Below, piece by piece: positions 28,393-38,300 of a stretch of DNA of 64,000 bases (the stretch's first letter is position 1; the number at the start of each line of letters is the position of its first letter). Below the pieces are notes generated by a model that saw only the letters and a program-made list of their open reading frames with translations, made no database searches and was not told the origin of the DNA. The stretch covers positions 14,987 to 78,986 of the forward strand of contig CAWJPU010000003.1 of the NCBI GenBank assembly GCA_963844805.1, read 5' to 3'. Made by a program: the position numbers and the translations under genes. Source of the DNA: JACCZR01 sp963844805 (lineage in GTDB: Bacteria; Actinomycetota; Thermoleophilia; Solirubrobacterales; Thermoleophilaceae).

Positions 28393-28949
28393 GCGCGGGA
28401 CACGTAGGCCCCGGAGCGCGTGTCCACGCGCACGCGGTCGCCGACGTTGACGAACAGCGGCACGCGGACGGTCACCCCGGACTCCAGCTGGGCGGGCTTC
28501 TCGCCGCCGCCGCTCGCGGTGTCGCCCTTCACGCCCGGCTCGGTGTCGGTCACCTCGAGCTCGACCGCGCTCGGGATCTGCACGTCGGAGGGCTGCTCGT
28601 CGACGTACAGCAGCTCGATCTCCTCGTTGGGGGTGATCCACTGCAGCTGCTCGGACACCGAGTCCTCGGGCAGGCTGAGCTGGTCGTAGGACTCCAGGTC
28701 CATGAAATGGGCGTCGGTGCCGTCGGCGTACAGGTACTGCATGCGCCGCGTCTCGGTCCGGATCGGCCGGAACTTCTCGCCGGCGCGGAAGGTCTTGTCG
28801 AGCACGGCGCCGTCCTGCACGCGGCGCAGCTTGGTGCGCACGAATGCCCCGCCCTTGCCGGGCTTGACGTGCTGGAACTCGAGGATCTTGAACGTGGTGC
28901 CGTCGACCTCGATGTGGGTGCCGTTCTTGAACTGGTTGGTGGAGATCAC
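28389..28949 (-). CDS. efp: Translation elongation factor P
   Basis: EF-P relieves ribosome stalling at polyproline. The 186-residue protein has the KOW-like domain I with HVKPGKGGAFVRTKLR; the conserved tip lysine is Lys32. Two OB domains follow, ending in GDRVRVDTRSGAYVSRA. No modification genes (epmA or ymfI-like) are seen in the window. It heads the efp-nusB-xseB-ispA-dxs series in which each gene overlaps the next. The frame is intact. Confidence 0.96.
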   Translation of the reverse strand: MISTNQFKNGTHIEVDGTTFKILEFQHVKPGKGGAFVRTKLRRVQDGAVLDKTFRAGEKFRPIRTETRRMQYLYADGTDAHFMDLESYDQLSLPEDSVSEQLQWITPNEEIELLYVDEQPSDVQIPSAVELEVTDTEPGVKGDTASGGGEKPAQLESGVTVRVPLFVNVGDRVRVDTRSGAYVSRA

Positions 28950-28973
28950 GCCGCCAGTGAGGTTAGCTCCGGC

Positions 28974-30000
28974 TCAGCCGTCGGCCGCGTCCTCGAGCGC
29001 GGGCTGGCCGCGGCCGAGCATCGCGTCCTCCCCCTCGGTGGCGAACACGTGGAGGCCGAAGCGCTTGGAGATCGCCTCGCACACGCTGACGCCCCTGACG
29101 CTGTTGCCGTAGTCGTCCAACCCCGGCGAGTAGACGGCGATGCCGAGCTTGCCCGGCACCACCGCGAGGATGGCGCCGCTGACCCCGCTCTTGGCCGGGA
29201 AGCCGATCGAGTACGCCCACTGGCCGGCGGCGTCGTACATCCCGCACGTGTACATCGTGCTGAGCAGGTCGCGCACGCGGCTGCGGGGCAGCGCCTGCTC
29301 GTGGCTGAAGGGGTTCGTGCAGCCGTGGGCCAGGGTCGCGGCCATCACCGCGAGCTGCGAGCAGGTGACGTGCACCGAGCACTGGCGCAGGTACAGCGCG
29401 AGCAGCTCCTCGACGTCGCCGCGGAGCATCTCCTCGGCGCGCATGAGATAGGCGGTGGCCCGGTTGCGGTCCGCCCCGCGCAGCTCGCGCACGAAGGTGC
29501 GCTCGTCGACGTCGAGCGACTCGTCGCCCGCGCAGGTGCGCATGACGTCGAGGATGCGCTCGACCTTCCGCTCGGCGGTGCCCCCGTGGACGAGGTCGGT
29601 GGTCACCAGCGCCCCCGCGTTCACCATCGGGTTGTGCGGGCGGTGGTTTCGCTCGTCGAACACGATCGAGTTGAACGAGTCGCCGCTGGGCTCGACGCCT
29701 ACACGCGCCAGCACTTTTTCGCGCGAGTTGTCGGCGAGCGCGAGCGCGTAGGCGAAGACCTTTGACACCGAATGCAGCGGGAACGGCGTGTCGTGGTCGC
29801 CGACCGTGTGGAGCTGGCCGTCGCACCGTCGCGAGACAGATGGCGAAGCGGTCGCGCTCCTCCCCGGCCTCCTCGGGCGGGTAGTAGCCGCGGCCGGAGT
29901 CGTAGTACTGGGTCACCCGCTCCGAGTGCATCGGCAGGTGGCGCTGGTAGAGCTCCTGGAGCCGCTCGTCGACCTGTGCGCTGATGGCAGAGCTGGGCAT
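28974..30000 (-). CDS. glsA: Glutaminase A (one frameshift)
   Basis: This beta-lactamase-fold glutaminase converts glutamine to glutamate and ammonia. The Ser-x-x-Lys active site lies at the frame junction (SVSKVFAYALALAD). SGDSFNSIVFD, NPMVNAGALVTTDL, NRATAYLM, CSVHVTCSQLAVMAATLAHG and AKSGVSGAILAVVPGKLGIA are all family motifs. One frame change near 29830 separates the first 60 residues. It is not coupled to efp (24-base gap). Roles in nitrogen supply or acid resistance are known for the family; which applies here is unknown. Confidence 0.92.
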
Positions 30001-30036
30001 GGCGCCTGATGATGGCGCGATTCGCCGGCCGGGGGA

Positions 30037-30042
30037 TAGATT
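30037..30042 (+). promoter_or_regulatory. Possible -10 element of a leaderless promoter
   Basis: TAGATT ends 9 bases before the ATG at 30052 and no Shine-Dalgarno sequence is present. GGCGCC-containing inverted repeats flank it. Confidence 0.3.
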
Positions 30043-30051
30043 GGCGCCAGG

Positions 30052-30792
30052 ATGGACGTCGCGGTCCTCGCGCTCGCCGGCTGTGCGACCGCGCTAGCCA
30101 CTGGCCTCGGGGCGCTTCCGGTCTCGCGGCTCGGGGACCGCGCCGACGAGCTGCGCCCGCTCCTCTGGGGACTGACCGTCGGACTGATGGGGGTCGCGGC
30201 GGTCGTCGGCCTGCTGCTGCCGGCCTTCCGCGAGGGCTCCACGGGGTCGGCCGTCGCGGGCCTGGCGGTCGGGGTCGTGTTCCTGCTCGCCTCCCGGCGG
30301 CTGCTGTCGCACCGCGACGTCCACGTCGGAACGCTCTCGGGCGCCGGCGTGCGCCGGTCGGCGCTGGTGTTCGCCGTGCTGCTCGTGCACAGCCTCCCCG
30401 AGGGCTTCGCGCTGGGTACGGCGTTCGCCTCGGACACCGCGGGTCTGAGCCTGTTCGTGTTCCTCGCGATCGCCCTGCAGAACGTCCCCGAGGGCACGAG
30501 CGTCGCCATCCCGATGGAGGCCGCCGGCTTCCGGCCTGGCCAGCAGTTCTGGGCGGCTGTCCTCACCAGCCTCCCCCAGCCCGTGGGCGCGGTGATCGCC
30601 TACGCGCTCGTCCAGGAGATCGAGGCCCTGCTCCCTTTCTCGTTCGCCTTCGCCGCCGGGGCCATGCTCGCGCTGGTCCTGGTCGAGCTGGTGCCGCAGG
30701 CCTTCCGGCGCGGTCATCTGGCGCTTGCCACCGCCGGCACGGCCGGGGGAGGGCTGGTCATGGCGCTGCTGGCATTGACGCTAGGCGTCTGA
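30052..30792 (+). CDS. ZIP-family metal transporter
   Basis: This 246-residue integral membrane protein has eight predicted helices and both metal-binding helices of the ZIP family: HSLPEG at 113-118 and QNVPEG at 143-148. Lacking the usual second His, the latter resembles divergent prokaryotic ZIP proteins. The region between helices 3 and 4 is short and has HRDVHVG, a possible cytosolic metal ligand cluster. It likely imports Zn2+ or another divalent cation. It stands alone on the plus strand between two minus-strand genes. Confidence 0.88.
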   Translation: MDVAVLALAGCATALATGLGALPVSRLGDRADELRPLLWGLTVGLMGVAAVVGLLLPAFREGSTGSAVAGLAVGVVFLLASRRLLSHRDVHVGTLSGAGVRRSALVFAVLLVHSLPEGFALGTAFASDTAGLSLFVFLAIALQNVPEGTSVAIPMEAAGFRPGQQFWAAVLTSLPQPVGAVIAYALVQEIEALLPFSFAFAAGAMLALVLVELVPQAFRRGHLALATAGTAGGGLVMALLALTLGV

Positions 30793-30829
30793 GCGCGCGG
30801 TCACCCAGCAGTGCGGGATGCCGCGGCGC

Positions 30830-31528
30830 TTACGGAAGCCGCCCTTCCTCCCGCAGCTTCGCCATGTGCGCGCGCAGCGTCAGCGCCGCCGCCGGGCGCA
30901 GGTGCTCGGGGGCGTCGGGCCACGCTCGGTCCAGCAGCTCGTCCTCGCTGCGGGCGCCGTCCTCCAGGGCTTCGAGCAGGCGCCGCTCGCGGTCGAGTCG
31001 GTGCTCCAGGTACTCGTCGATCTTGGCGTGCGGGTCCCAGACGTAGGGGCCGTGGCCCGGGCACAGGACCTCGAGGTCGAGGGCCCGCAGCCGCCGCAGG
31101 GAGTCGAGGTAGGCCCCGAGCGATCCCTCGTCAGGCGAGATGAACACGCTGCCCTCGCCCAACACGGTGTCGCCGGTGAACAGCGTCCGGCCCACCAGCA
31201 GGCAGACGCTGTCGGGCGAGTGGCCGGGGGTGGAGAGCGCGGTGAAGGGCCCGGCCCGCTCGCCCTCTCCCGGTCGGTGCACCGGGACGCCGAAGGAGTC
31301 GGCGGCCTCGGAGTGGTCGGCGTGCCCGTGGGTGAGCACCACCGCCTCCACCTCGCCCGCGGCGGCGCGGATCGCCTCCAGGTGCTCGGCGAGCAGCGGG
31401 CCCGGGTCGACCACCCAGCCGCCCACCACATAGCTGTTCGTCCCCTCCAGCGTCAGCGGCGAGGGGTTGTCCGCGCGCACGCGGGTGACCTGCGGGGGTT
31501 CGCGCACGGGCGAGATCTTGCCTGCCAA
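30830..31528 (-). CDS. Metallo-beta-lactamase-fold hydrolase (LACTB2/glyoxalase-II-like)
   Basis: The di-zinc motif THGHADH, the later His of STPGHSPDSVCLL, the bridging Asp of LFTGDTVLG and the last His of CPGHGPYV are all present. The protein ends in a helical region with EDGARSEDELLDRAWP, the small C-terminal winged-helix-like domain of the LACTB2 type. The substrate is unknown; a nuclease or thioester hydrolase is possible. A perfect AGGAGG (31541-31546) suggests TTG at 31528 as start. GTG at 31507, just before the conserved REPPQVTRV, is the alternative. It is divergent from the RsbW-like gene across a palindrome. Confidence 0.82.
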   Translation of the reverse strand: MAGKISPVREPPQVTRVRADNPSPLTLEGTNSYVVGGWVVDPGPLLAEHLEAIRAAAGEVEAVVLTHGHADHSEAADSFGVPVHRPGEGERAGPFTALSTPGHSPDSVCLLVGRTLFTGDTVLGEGSVFISPDEGSLGAYLDSLRRLRALDLEVLCPGHGPYVWDPHAKIDEYLEHRLDRERRLLEALEDGARSEDELLDRAWPDAPEHLRPAAALTLRAHMAKLREEGRLP

Positions 31529-31554
31529 TGTTGGGAACCGCCTCCTGGTGGGTA

Positions 31555-31570
31555 TTGACTGGCCAGTCAA
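31555..31570. promoter_or_regulatory. Perfect 16-base palindrome, candidate operator
   Basis: TTGACTGGCCAGTCAA is its own reverse complement. It lies between the divergent metallo-hydrolase and RsbW-like genes, 11 bases before the ATG of the latter. The form resembles TetR-family operators, but no TetR gene is in the window, so the regulator is unknown. Confidence 0.55.
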
Positions 31571-31581
31571 CCCAAACATCA

Positions 31582-32001
31582 ATGACCGCCGCTGCTGCTC
31601 CATGCCCGTCCGAGGATCTCGTCAACTTGACGTTGACGGGCAGTATCGACGCGGCGGCGACGGCGCGCCGGGCGCTCGCCCGGCTGGAGGGTGAGCTCGA
31701 CATCGACACGGTCGACGTCGTGCGCCTCCTGGTGACCGAGCTGGTCACCAACAGCGTGCGCCACGCCGATGCCCAGGCGGTTGACATGCGGGTGCGCGTC
31801 TCGCGACAGCAGGTCCGTCTGGAGGTCACCGACCGCGGGCCCGGGTTCGAGTTCGAGACCCGCAGCGCCGACCAGGACCTCGAGGGCGGCTGGGGCCTGT
31901 ACCTGGTCGACCGCCTCGCCGACCGCTGGGGCATCGACACCCAGGGCGGCGCCAGCCGGGTGTGGGCCGAGATGGACCGCAGCCGGCCGGGCGCCACCTA
32001 G
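31582..32001 (+). CDS. RsbW/SpoIIAB-like serine kinase (anti-sigma type HATPase)
   Basis: This 139-residue GHKL ATPase has the N box LLVTELVTNSVRHA, G1 box VTDRGPGF and G2 box GWGLYLVDRLADRWG. Such proteins bind a SigB/SigF-type sigma factor or phosphorylate an anti-anti-sigma protein. No sigma factor or STAS partner lies beside it, so it is an orphan. The ATG at 31582 is chosen over 31528 because the latter runs through the palindrome and the divergent gene's leader. Its end overlaps the convergent DUF72 gene by 4 bases. Confidence 0.85.
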   Translation: MTAAAAPCPSEDLVNLTLTGSIDAAATARRALARLEGELDIDTVDVVRLLVTELVTNSVRHADAQAVDMRVRVSRQQVRLEVTDRGPGFEFETRSADQDLEGGWGLYLVDRLADRWGIDTQGGASRVWAEMDRSRPGAT

Positions 32002-32928
32002 GCCTCCTCGCCCAGCCGCATCTGCTCGCCCTCGGGAGGCCCCGGGGGCTCCTGGCCCAGCAGCGCCCGTAGCCGCGTGGCCGCGGTGGGCGCGTCGTCG
32101 TCGCGGTTGTTGTTGAACATCACGTGCACCTCGCCCGCCTCCTCGGCCAGCCCCTGCGCGCGGCCGGCGATCTCCTCGAGCTCGTCGTCGGAGTAGACCC
32201 AGCCGAAGCGCTCGGCCACCGAGCTGCCGTGCAGGTAGCCCTCGGTGTTGCGCCCGTGCATGCGCAGATAGGCGAGCTCGCCGGCGGTAACCGCGTCCAG
32301 CGCGGGCATGATCGGGATGTGGTCGCCTGGGCGGGGCGTCCACGCCGACGTAGGCAACGTCGCGGTCCGAGAACCAGGCGAGCGTCTCCTCCAGGCGCTT
32401 CTCGCGCACCCAGCCACGGTGGCGCAGCTCGACGGCCAGGCGGTGCGGGCGCAGCGCCTCCACCAGGTCGTCGAGCTGATCCAGCCGCGACTCGCCCGGC
32501 GCGAACGCCGGCGTGAGCTGGAGCAGGAAGGCGCCCAGCTTCTCGGCCTCGATCAGGGGCTCCAGCTCAGCGAAGGTGCGCTCGACCACCGCGCGCTCCA
32601 GGTCGGGCTCGAGCAGGACCCGGCCCCGCTCGCTCGTGCGGGTGTGCTCGCGCAGGTCCTTGGGCAGCGAGTCCAGCGGCGCGGCGTGGCGGGACAGCAG
32701 CCGGTGCAGCTTCACGTCGAAGGTGAACCCGTCCGGCGTGACCTCCGCCCAGCGCTTCACGGTGTCCGCGGCGGGGATCGCGTAGAAGGTGGAGTTGACC
32801 TCCACGGCCTCGAACTGGGCCGAGTACCAGGGCAGCCGCTCGCGAGCGGTCATCCCCGGCGGATACCACTTCTCGACGAACCCGGGATCGGCCCAGCTGG
32901 ACGTGCCGACGAGGATGCGGCCGCTCAT
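31998..32928 (-). CDS. DUF72 family TIM-barrel protein (one frameshift)
   Basis: The N-terminus ILVGTSSWADPGFVEKWYPP and the strand AVEVNSTFYAIP are diagnostic of DUF72 (YecE-like). ALRPHRLAVELRHRGW and VMFNNNRDDDAP complete the barrel. The biochemical role is unknown; proposed links to nucleic-acid or FeS metabolism remain unproven. Frame changes once near 32325. The ATG at 32928 has GAGGTG 8 bases upstream and lies only 11 bases from the divergent ABC transporter start. Confidence 0.85.
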
Positions 32929-32939
32929 ACAGTCACCTC

Positions 32940-33824
32940 GTGGACCTCGCGATCGAGCTCAAGGGTGTGGTGAAGCGCTTCGGGTCGATCACGGCGGTCG
33001 CCGGGCTCGACCTCGAGGTGCCCAGCGGCACCTGCGTCGGCCTGCTCGGCCCCAACGGCGCCGGCAAGTCCACCACCATGCGGATCCTCACCGCCCAGGC
33101 GATCGCCGACGAGGGCGACATCACCGTGCTCGGCTACCGGCTGCCCGGCGAGAGCAAGCAGGCGCGCGCCGAGTGCGGGGTCGTGCCGCAGCTCGACAAC
33201 CTCGACACCACGCTCACCGTGGTCCAGAACCTGCAGGTCTTCGCGCACCTCTACCGCGTCCCCCGCGCCGAGCGCCGCGACGCCGTGGAGCGGACGCTCG
33301 AGATCGCCAACCTGACCGAGCGCCGCGACGCGAAGGTCGACGAGCTCTCGGGCGGCATGCGCCGGCGGCTGCTGATCGCCCGCGGGCTGGTGCACCGCCC
33401 CCGCCTCCTGCTGATGGACGAGCCCACGGTCGGCCTGGACCCGCAGGTGCGCCAGGAGCTGTGGGCGCTGATCGACTCGCTGCGCTCGGAGGGGACCTCG
33501 ATCCTCATGTCCACCCATTACATCGAGGAGGCCCAGCGCTTGGCCGACACGGTGGCGATCATGGCCGACGGGCGCGCGGTGGCCAAGGGCCGGCCGGGCG
33601 AGCTGATCGCCGAGCACGCCGGCCGCGAGGTGGTCGAGGTCTACGGCCCGCCCGCGCGGCTGGAGGAGGCCGAGCGCGAAGCCGCCGCGAAGGGCTACCG
33701 CACCCGGCGCACCGGCACGTCGGTGTCGGTCCTCAACGTCGACGGCGAAGCGCCCGAGGGCGAGCGGCGGTCGGCCACGCTGGAGGACGTCTTCGTGCTG
33801 CTGACCGGCGAGGAGGTCGCGTGA
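32940..33824 (+). CDS. ABC-2 type exporter ATPase subunit
   Basis: This 294-residue ATPase has Walker A GPNGAGKST at 37-45, the signature LSGGMRRRLLIARGL, Walker B LLLMDEPTVGLD and switch His in STHYIEEAQ. A C-terminal domain of about 80 residues ends AEREAAAKGYRTRRTGTSV and resembles drug/lipid or NodI-type exporters. It energises export through the permease encoded by the next gene, whose GTG overlaps its stop (GTGA). The substrate is unknown; the family handles antibiotics, lipids or polysaccharides. The start is GTG at 32940. Confidence 0.92.
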   Translation: MDLAIELKGVVKRFGSITAVAGLDLEVPSGTCVGLLGPNGAGKSTTMRILTAQAIADEGDITVLGYRLPGESKQARAECGVVPQLDNLDTTLTVVQNLQVFAHLYRVPRAERRDAVERTLEIANLTERRDAKVDELSGGMRRRLLIARGLVHRPRLLLMDEPTVGLDPQVRQELWALIDSLRSEGTSILMSTHYIEEAQRLADTVAIMADGRAVAKGRPGELIAEHAGREVVEVYGPPARLEEAEREAAAKGYRTRRTGTSVSVLNVDGEAPEGERRSATLEDVFVLLTGEEVA

Positions 33825-34629
33825 GCACGGCCACCGCGGCGGCGCCGCGCCGCCGGCGCCTGCACCGCCTCGAGTGGTCGGCGCTGGGCGGGGTGATGGT
33901 CCGCGAAGTCATCAACTTCTCGTCCTACTGGCGCTCGACGACCTTCTCCTCCACGGTCGAGCCCACCATCTTCCTGCTGGCCTTCGGCTTCGGCTTCGGC
34001 TCCCTGGTGTCCACCGTCGCCGGCCTCCCCTACGTGGAGTTCGTAGCGACCGGCACGGTGGCCACGGCGGTCCTGTTCTCGTCGGTGTTCCCGGCCATGT
34101 TCGGCAGCTTCGTCAAGCGCGAGTTCCAGCGCACCTACGACGCGATCCTGGCCGCGCCGGTCGACACCGAGGAGCTGGTGACCGGCGAGGCGCTGTGGAT
34201 CGCCGCGCGTGCCGGGGTCTACGGAAACGTGCCGCTGCTGGTGGCGATGATCTTCGGGCTGGATCCCGAGCTGGGGGATGCTGGCCGTGCCGTTCATCGC
34301 TTTCGTCGGCCGGGTTCGGCTGGGCCAACTTCGGCATCTTCATCGGGGCGCTGCTGAAGACGATCGACAACTTCGGCTACGTGACGTCCTCGGTGATCAC
34401 GCCGCTGTTCCTGGTGGCCGGCACCTTCTTCCCGCTCACCCAGCTGCCGGAGTGGGCCCAGTGGCTGGCAGAGCTGAACCCGCTGCACCACTGCGTGGAG
34501 CTGGTGCGTCACGCGGTGTTCGGCTTCGAGGGCTGGAAGGACGTGGGCCACGCCGGGGCCCTGGTGTTCTTCGGCCTGCTGATGTGGCGGCTGGCGATCA
34601 ACCGCAGCGAGAAGCGCCTGATCGTCTGA
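33821..34629 (+). CDS. ABC-2 type exporter permease (frameshifts)
   Basis: The membrane partner of the preceding ATPase has six predicted helices. FVKREFQRTYDAILAAPVDT and ANFGIFIGALLKTIDNFGYV, followed by LVAGTFFPLTQLPEWAQW and NPLHHCVELVRHAVFG, match the NodJ/DrrB-like ABC-2 family. The frame is lost between about 34275 and 34315, where one helix (MLAVPFIAFVG) is read in a different phase. GTG at 33821 overlaps the ATPase stop. Confidence 0.88.
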
Positions 34630-34648
34630 GGGTTAGGCTGCGCGAGCC

Positions 34649-35179
34649 ATGGCCCACCAAGGCCAGGAGATCTCCAACCCGCGCACCGGGCAGACGATGA
34701 CCTTCGTCGAGCTGCGGCCCGAGCTGCTGCGAATCGACTCCGTGCACCCGCCGGCGCCCGAGGGCGAGCCGCTGCACGAGCACCCCAAGCAGAAGAGCAC
34801 GGTCGAGGTGGTAGCGGGCTCGATGGTCTTCGAGGTCGACGGCGAGCGGCACGAGGTCGCCACCGGGGAGTCGCTCACGGTTCCCGCCGGCGTGAGGCAC
34901 CGCTTCTGGATCGAAGGCGACCAGGAAGCGCGCTCGATCCAGCTGTTCGAGCCGGCGCTGGACATCGCCTCGTTCTTCGAGACGCTGTTCGCCCTGGCCG
35001 CGCGGGACGAGCTCGACGAGAAGGGCATGCCGGGCCTGCTGCAGCTGGCGGTGATGGTCCCCGAGTTCGGCGACGAGGTCCGGCCGGCCAGCCCGCCCTG
35101 GCCGGTGCTGAAGGCGCTGACCGGAGCGCTGGCCCCGGTGGCGCGGATGCGGGGCTACCAGCCCCGCCTCGAGCTCTAG
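34649..35179 (+). CDS. Cupin-domain protein, 176 aa
   Basis: The N-terminal 100 residues form a double-stranded beta-helix. Metal-ligand candidates are His in LHEHPKQKSTVEVV and His in PAGVRHRFWIEG, with HEVATGESLTVP in between. The C-terminal 70 residues (FFETLFALAARDELDEKGM) are helical and not part of the cupin core. The function is open: cupins range from dioxygenases to sugar-binding sensors. It follows the ABC exporter by 19 bases but has TAGGCT (34634-34639) as a possible leaderless -10 box, so it may be separately transcribed. Confidence 0.78.
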   Translation: MAHQGQEISNPRTGQTMTFVELRPELLRIDSVHPPAPEGEPLHEHPKQKSTVEVVAGSMVFEVDGERHEVATGESLTVPAGVRHRFWIEGDQEARSIQLFEPALDIASFFETLFALAARDELDEKGMPGLLQLAVMVPEFGDEVRPASPPWPVLKALTGALAPVARMRGYQPRLEL

Positions 35180-35231
35180 CCGCGCCCGACCGCCTGTCGC
35201 AGGGCGAAGCGCCGCACCTCTCCGAAAAGAC

Positions 35232-35254
35232 CGTCAGCCGCCTGACGAGTTTTT
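35232..35254 (+). terminator. Intrinsic terminator after the cupin gene
   Basis: CGTCAG and CTGACG arms enclose CCGC and are followed by AGTTTTT, with GAAAAGA on the other side. It lies in the 130-base gap between the convergent cupin and dnaE2 genes and can serve both. Confidence 0.75.
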
Positions 35255-35309
35255 GTGGAAGGTGTGCGCGGTTCGCGCCCCTCCCTGGAATGGGGCTGGG
35301 GCGTGGGGG

Positions 35310-38300
35310 CTAGCCGCCCCGTCCCCGCCCGAACGAGTTGGCCGCCGGGGCCAGCGCGCGCAGCTGCGCGGTGCTCTCCTCCTCGGGCTGGGTGCTCCAC
35401 ACGCGCCGCGGCTCGATGTGCTTGACGGTGGCCTCGGGCACGTCGCTGGGGCGCTCCAGGCGGGCGATTCGGTCGACCAGCACGTTGGTCACCCCCTCGC
35501 GGCGCTCCAGCCGACCGCTCGCGGTCACGAAGGGCTCGGCGCGCACCACCAGCCGGTGGCGCTCGTAGACCGGCGGCGTGACGATCAGGTTGATCGTCCC
35601 GGCCTCGTCCTCGAGCAGCATGAACGTCACGCCCTTCGCCGTGGCCGGCCGCTGACGCGCCACCACCAACCCGGCCACGTGCACACGGCTGCCATGAGGG
35701 CGGTCCTCCAGCCCCGCGCTCGTCACGTACTCCGGCCCCAGCCCCGGCCGCATCAGCTCCACCGGGTGCTCGTGCAACGTCACCGAGGTCGAGCTCAGGT
35801 CGGCGAGCATCCGGTCCCAGGCGCTCATCGACCGCAGCTGCGGCGCCTCCTCGGGATCGAGCGGCAGCGCGAGCTGCCGCCCCCCATCGACAGCGACCGA
35901 CGGATACGCGGCCCCGAGCTGCCACAGCGCACGCCGCCGCCGGTCGGAGACCGGCCCGTCGACGAGCGCATCGCAGGCACCGGCCCACGCCAGCCGCTCC
36001 AGGGTCTCCGGCCCGGCGCCGGAACGCGAAGCAAGCTCCCCGATGGAGCGATAGGGCCGGTTCTCCACCAGCGACAAAACCTCCTCGGCCCGCACGCCGC
36101 CCACGTAGCCCAGCCCCAGCCGCACCGCCGAGCCCTCCACCGCGCAGTCCTTGGCGCCGCGCTCGACGCACGGAGGCAACACGGAGATCCCCCGCCGCTG
36201 CGCCTCGTGGGCCAGGGCGTCCGGCGGATAGAACCCCATCGGCTGCTCGTTGAGCAGGGAGCACAGGAACTCGGGCCCGTAGTGCACCCGCAGCCAGGTC
36301 GACTGATAGGCCAGCAGCCCGAAGGCCGCCGAGTGCGCCTTGGGAAAGCCGAAGCCCGAGAAGCCGACGATCTGGTCGTACACCCGCCGCGCGGTCTCCT
36401 CCGATGCTCCGTTGGCCATCCCGCCCGTGACGAACTTCTCCTCGTAGGAGCGCATCGCCGCCTCCGAGCGCTTGCGGCTCATAGCCCGCCGCAACCCCTC
36501 GGCCTCCCCGGGCGAGAACCCGGCGAAGGCCATCGCCACCTCGATCACCTGGTCCTGGAAGACGATCGCGCCGAGGGTGTCCTCAAGCACCGGCTCCAGC
36601 GACGGGTGCTCGTAGGGAACCTCGTAGGACGGGTCCTCGCGCAGCGCCTTCTTGCGCTCGATGTAGGGATGCACCGCTCCGCCGAGGATCGGCCCCGGGC
36701 GCACCAGGGCCACCTGCACGGTCAGGTCGTCCAGCGACTCGGGCCGCGTGCGCTTGAGCATCTGCATCTGCGCGCGCGACTCGATCTGGAACACGCCCGT
36801 GGTCTCGGCGCGGTGGATCTCCGAGTAGACGCGCCTGTCGCCGAAGTCGATCCGCGACAGGTCGATGTGCTCGTGGCGAGACGCGTGGATGAGGTCCACG
36901 CAGCGCTCGACGCAGGACAGCATCCCCAGCCCCAGCAGGTCGATCTTCAGGAAGCCGGCGTCGGCGCAGGAGTCCTTGTCCCACTGCACCATCTGGCGTC
37001 CCTCCATCGCGGCGGGCATCACCGGGCAGACGTCGATCAGCGGCTCGGTGGAGATGACCATGCCGCCCGAGTGCTGGGTGGCGTGGCGGGGCAGGCCGGC
37101 CACGTCGCGCACCAGCCGGGTGAGCGCCAGCCACCGCGGCGAGCCGGCGCGCGCGGCGTGCACCTGGCCCACCTCGTCCTCGATCTCGTTGCCCTGCCAG
37201 GGGTCGGCGTAGCGGGCCAGCCGCTCGATCTCGCCCGGCGGCAGGCCCAGCGACTTGGCCAGGTCGCGGATGGCCGAGCGCACCTGGAAGGTGGCGAAGG
37301 CCGCCACCAGCGCCGAGCGCTCGGGGCCGTAGCGGTCGTGCACGCGCGGGATGAGCACGTCGCGGATGTCGCGCGGGAAGTCGAGGTCGATGTCGGGCAG
37401 CGCGGTGATCTCCTCGTTGAGGAACCGCCCGAGGAACAGGTCGCACTCGACGGGGTCGACGTGCGAGAGGCCCGTCAGGTAGCAGACGATCGAGGACACG
37501 CTGGAGCCGCGGCCCCGCCCCGGCGGCAGCAGCGCCCGCGCCACGCTGGGCCCGCGCACCTCGGTGGCCACCTCGCGCGCCAGCTCGAGCAGGTCGCGGT
37601 GCAGCAGGAAGAAGCCGCTCAGCTCCAGCGAGGCGATCACGCGCAGCTCCTCCTCCAGGCGAGCCACCGCCTGCGCGTGGGTGGCCCGGCCGGCATAGCG
37701 CTCGTCCAGCCGCGCGCGGCAGATCTCGGCCAGCTTGCGGTCAGACTCGGGGTCCTCGGAGCCCGGGTAGCGGTAGCCGAGGTCCGAGCCCAGGTCGAAG
37801 CGCAGGCGGTCGGCGATGCGGCCCGACTCGTGCACCGCCTCGGGATGGTCGGCGAAGCGCTCGGCCATCGCCTCCGGCGGCGCCAGCACGTGCGAGGCGT
37901 TGCCGCGGCGAAGCGGCTCGGACTCGTCGAGGGTCTTGCCCTCGCGCACCGCCACGAAGGCGTCCTGCAGCGCAGCCCGCGAGCGGTCGTGGGCGTGGAC
38001 GTTGCCTGTCGCCACCGCGGGCACGCCCAAGCGGGAGGCCAGCTCGCCCAGCAACCGGTTGCGGCGGCGGTCGTGGCGGGCGAAGGGCCGCTGCAGCTCG
38101 ACCCTGAAGCGGTCGGGCCCGAATGCGGCCAGCAGCCGGTGCGCCATCGCAGCCGCGCCCACGTGGTCGCCGGCCTCCACCCGGCGGGCCACCACGCCGT
38201 CGCGCGCGCAGCCGCTCAGGCACACCAGGCCCTCGGCGTGCTCCTCGACGTCGGTCAGCGTGACCTCGGGCTCGCCCACCTTGGGCTCCACCCGCGGGCG

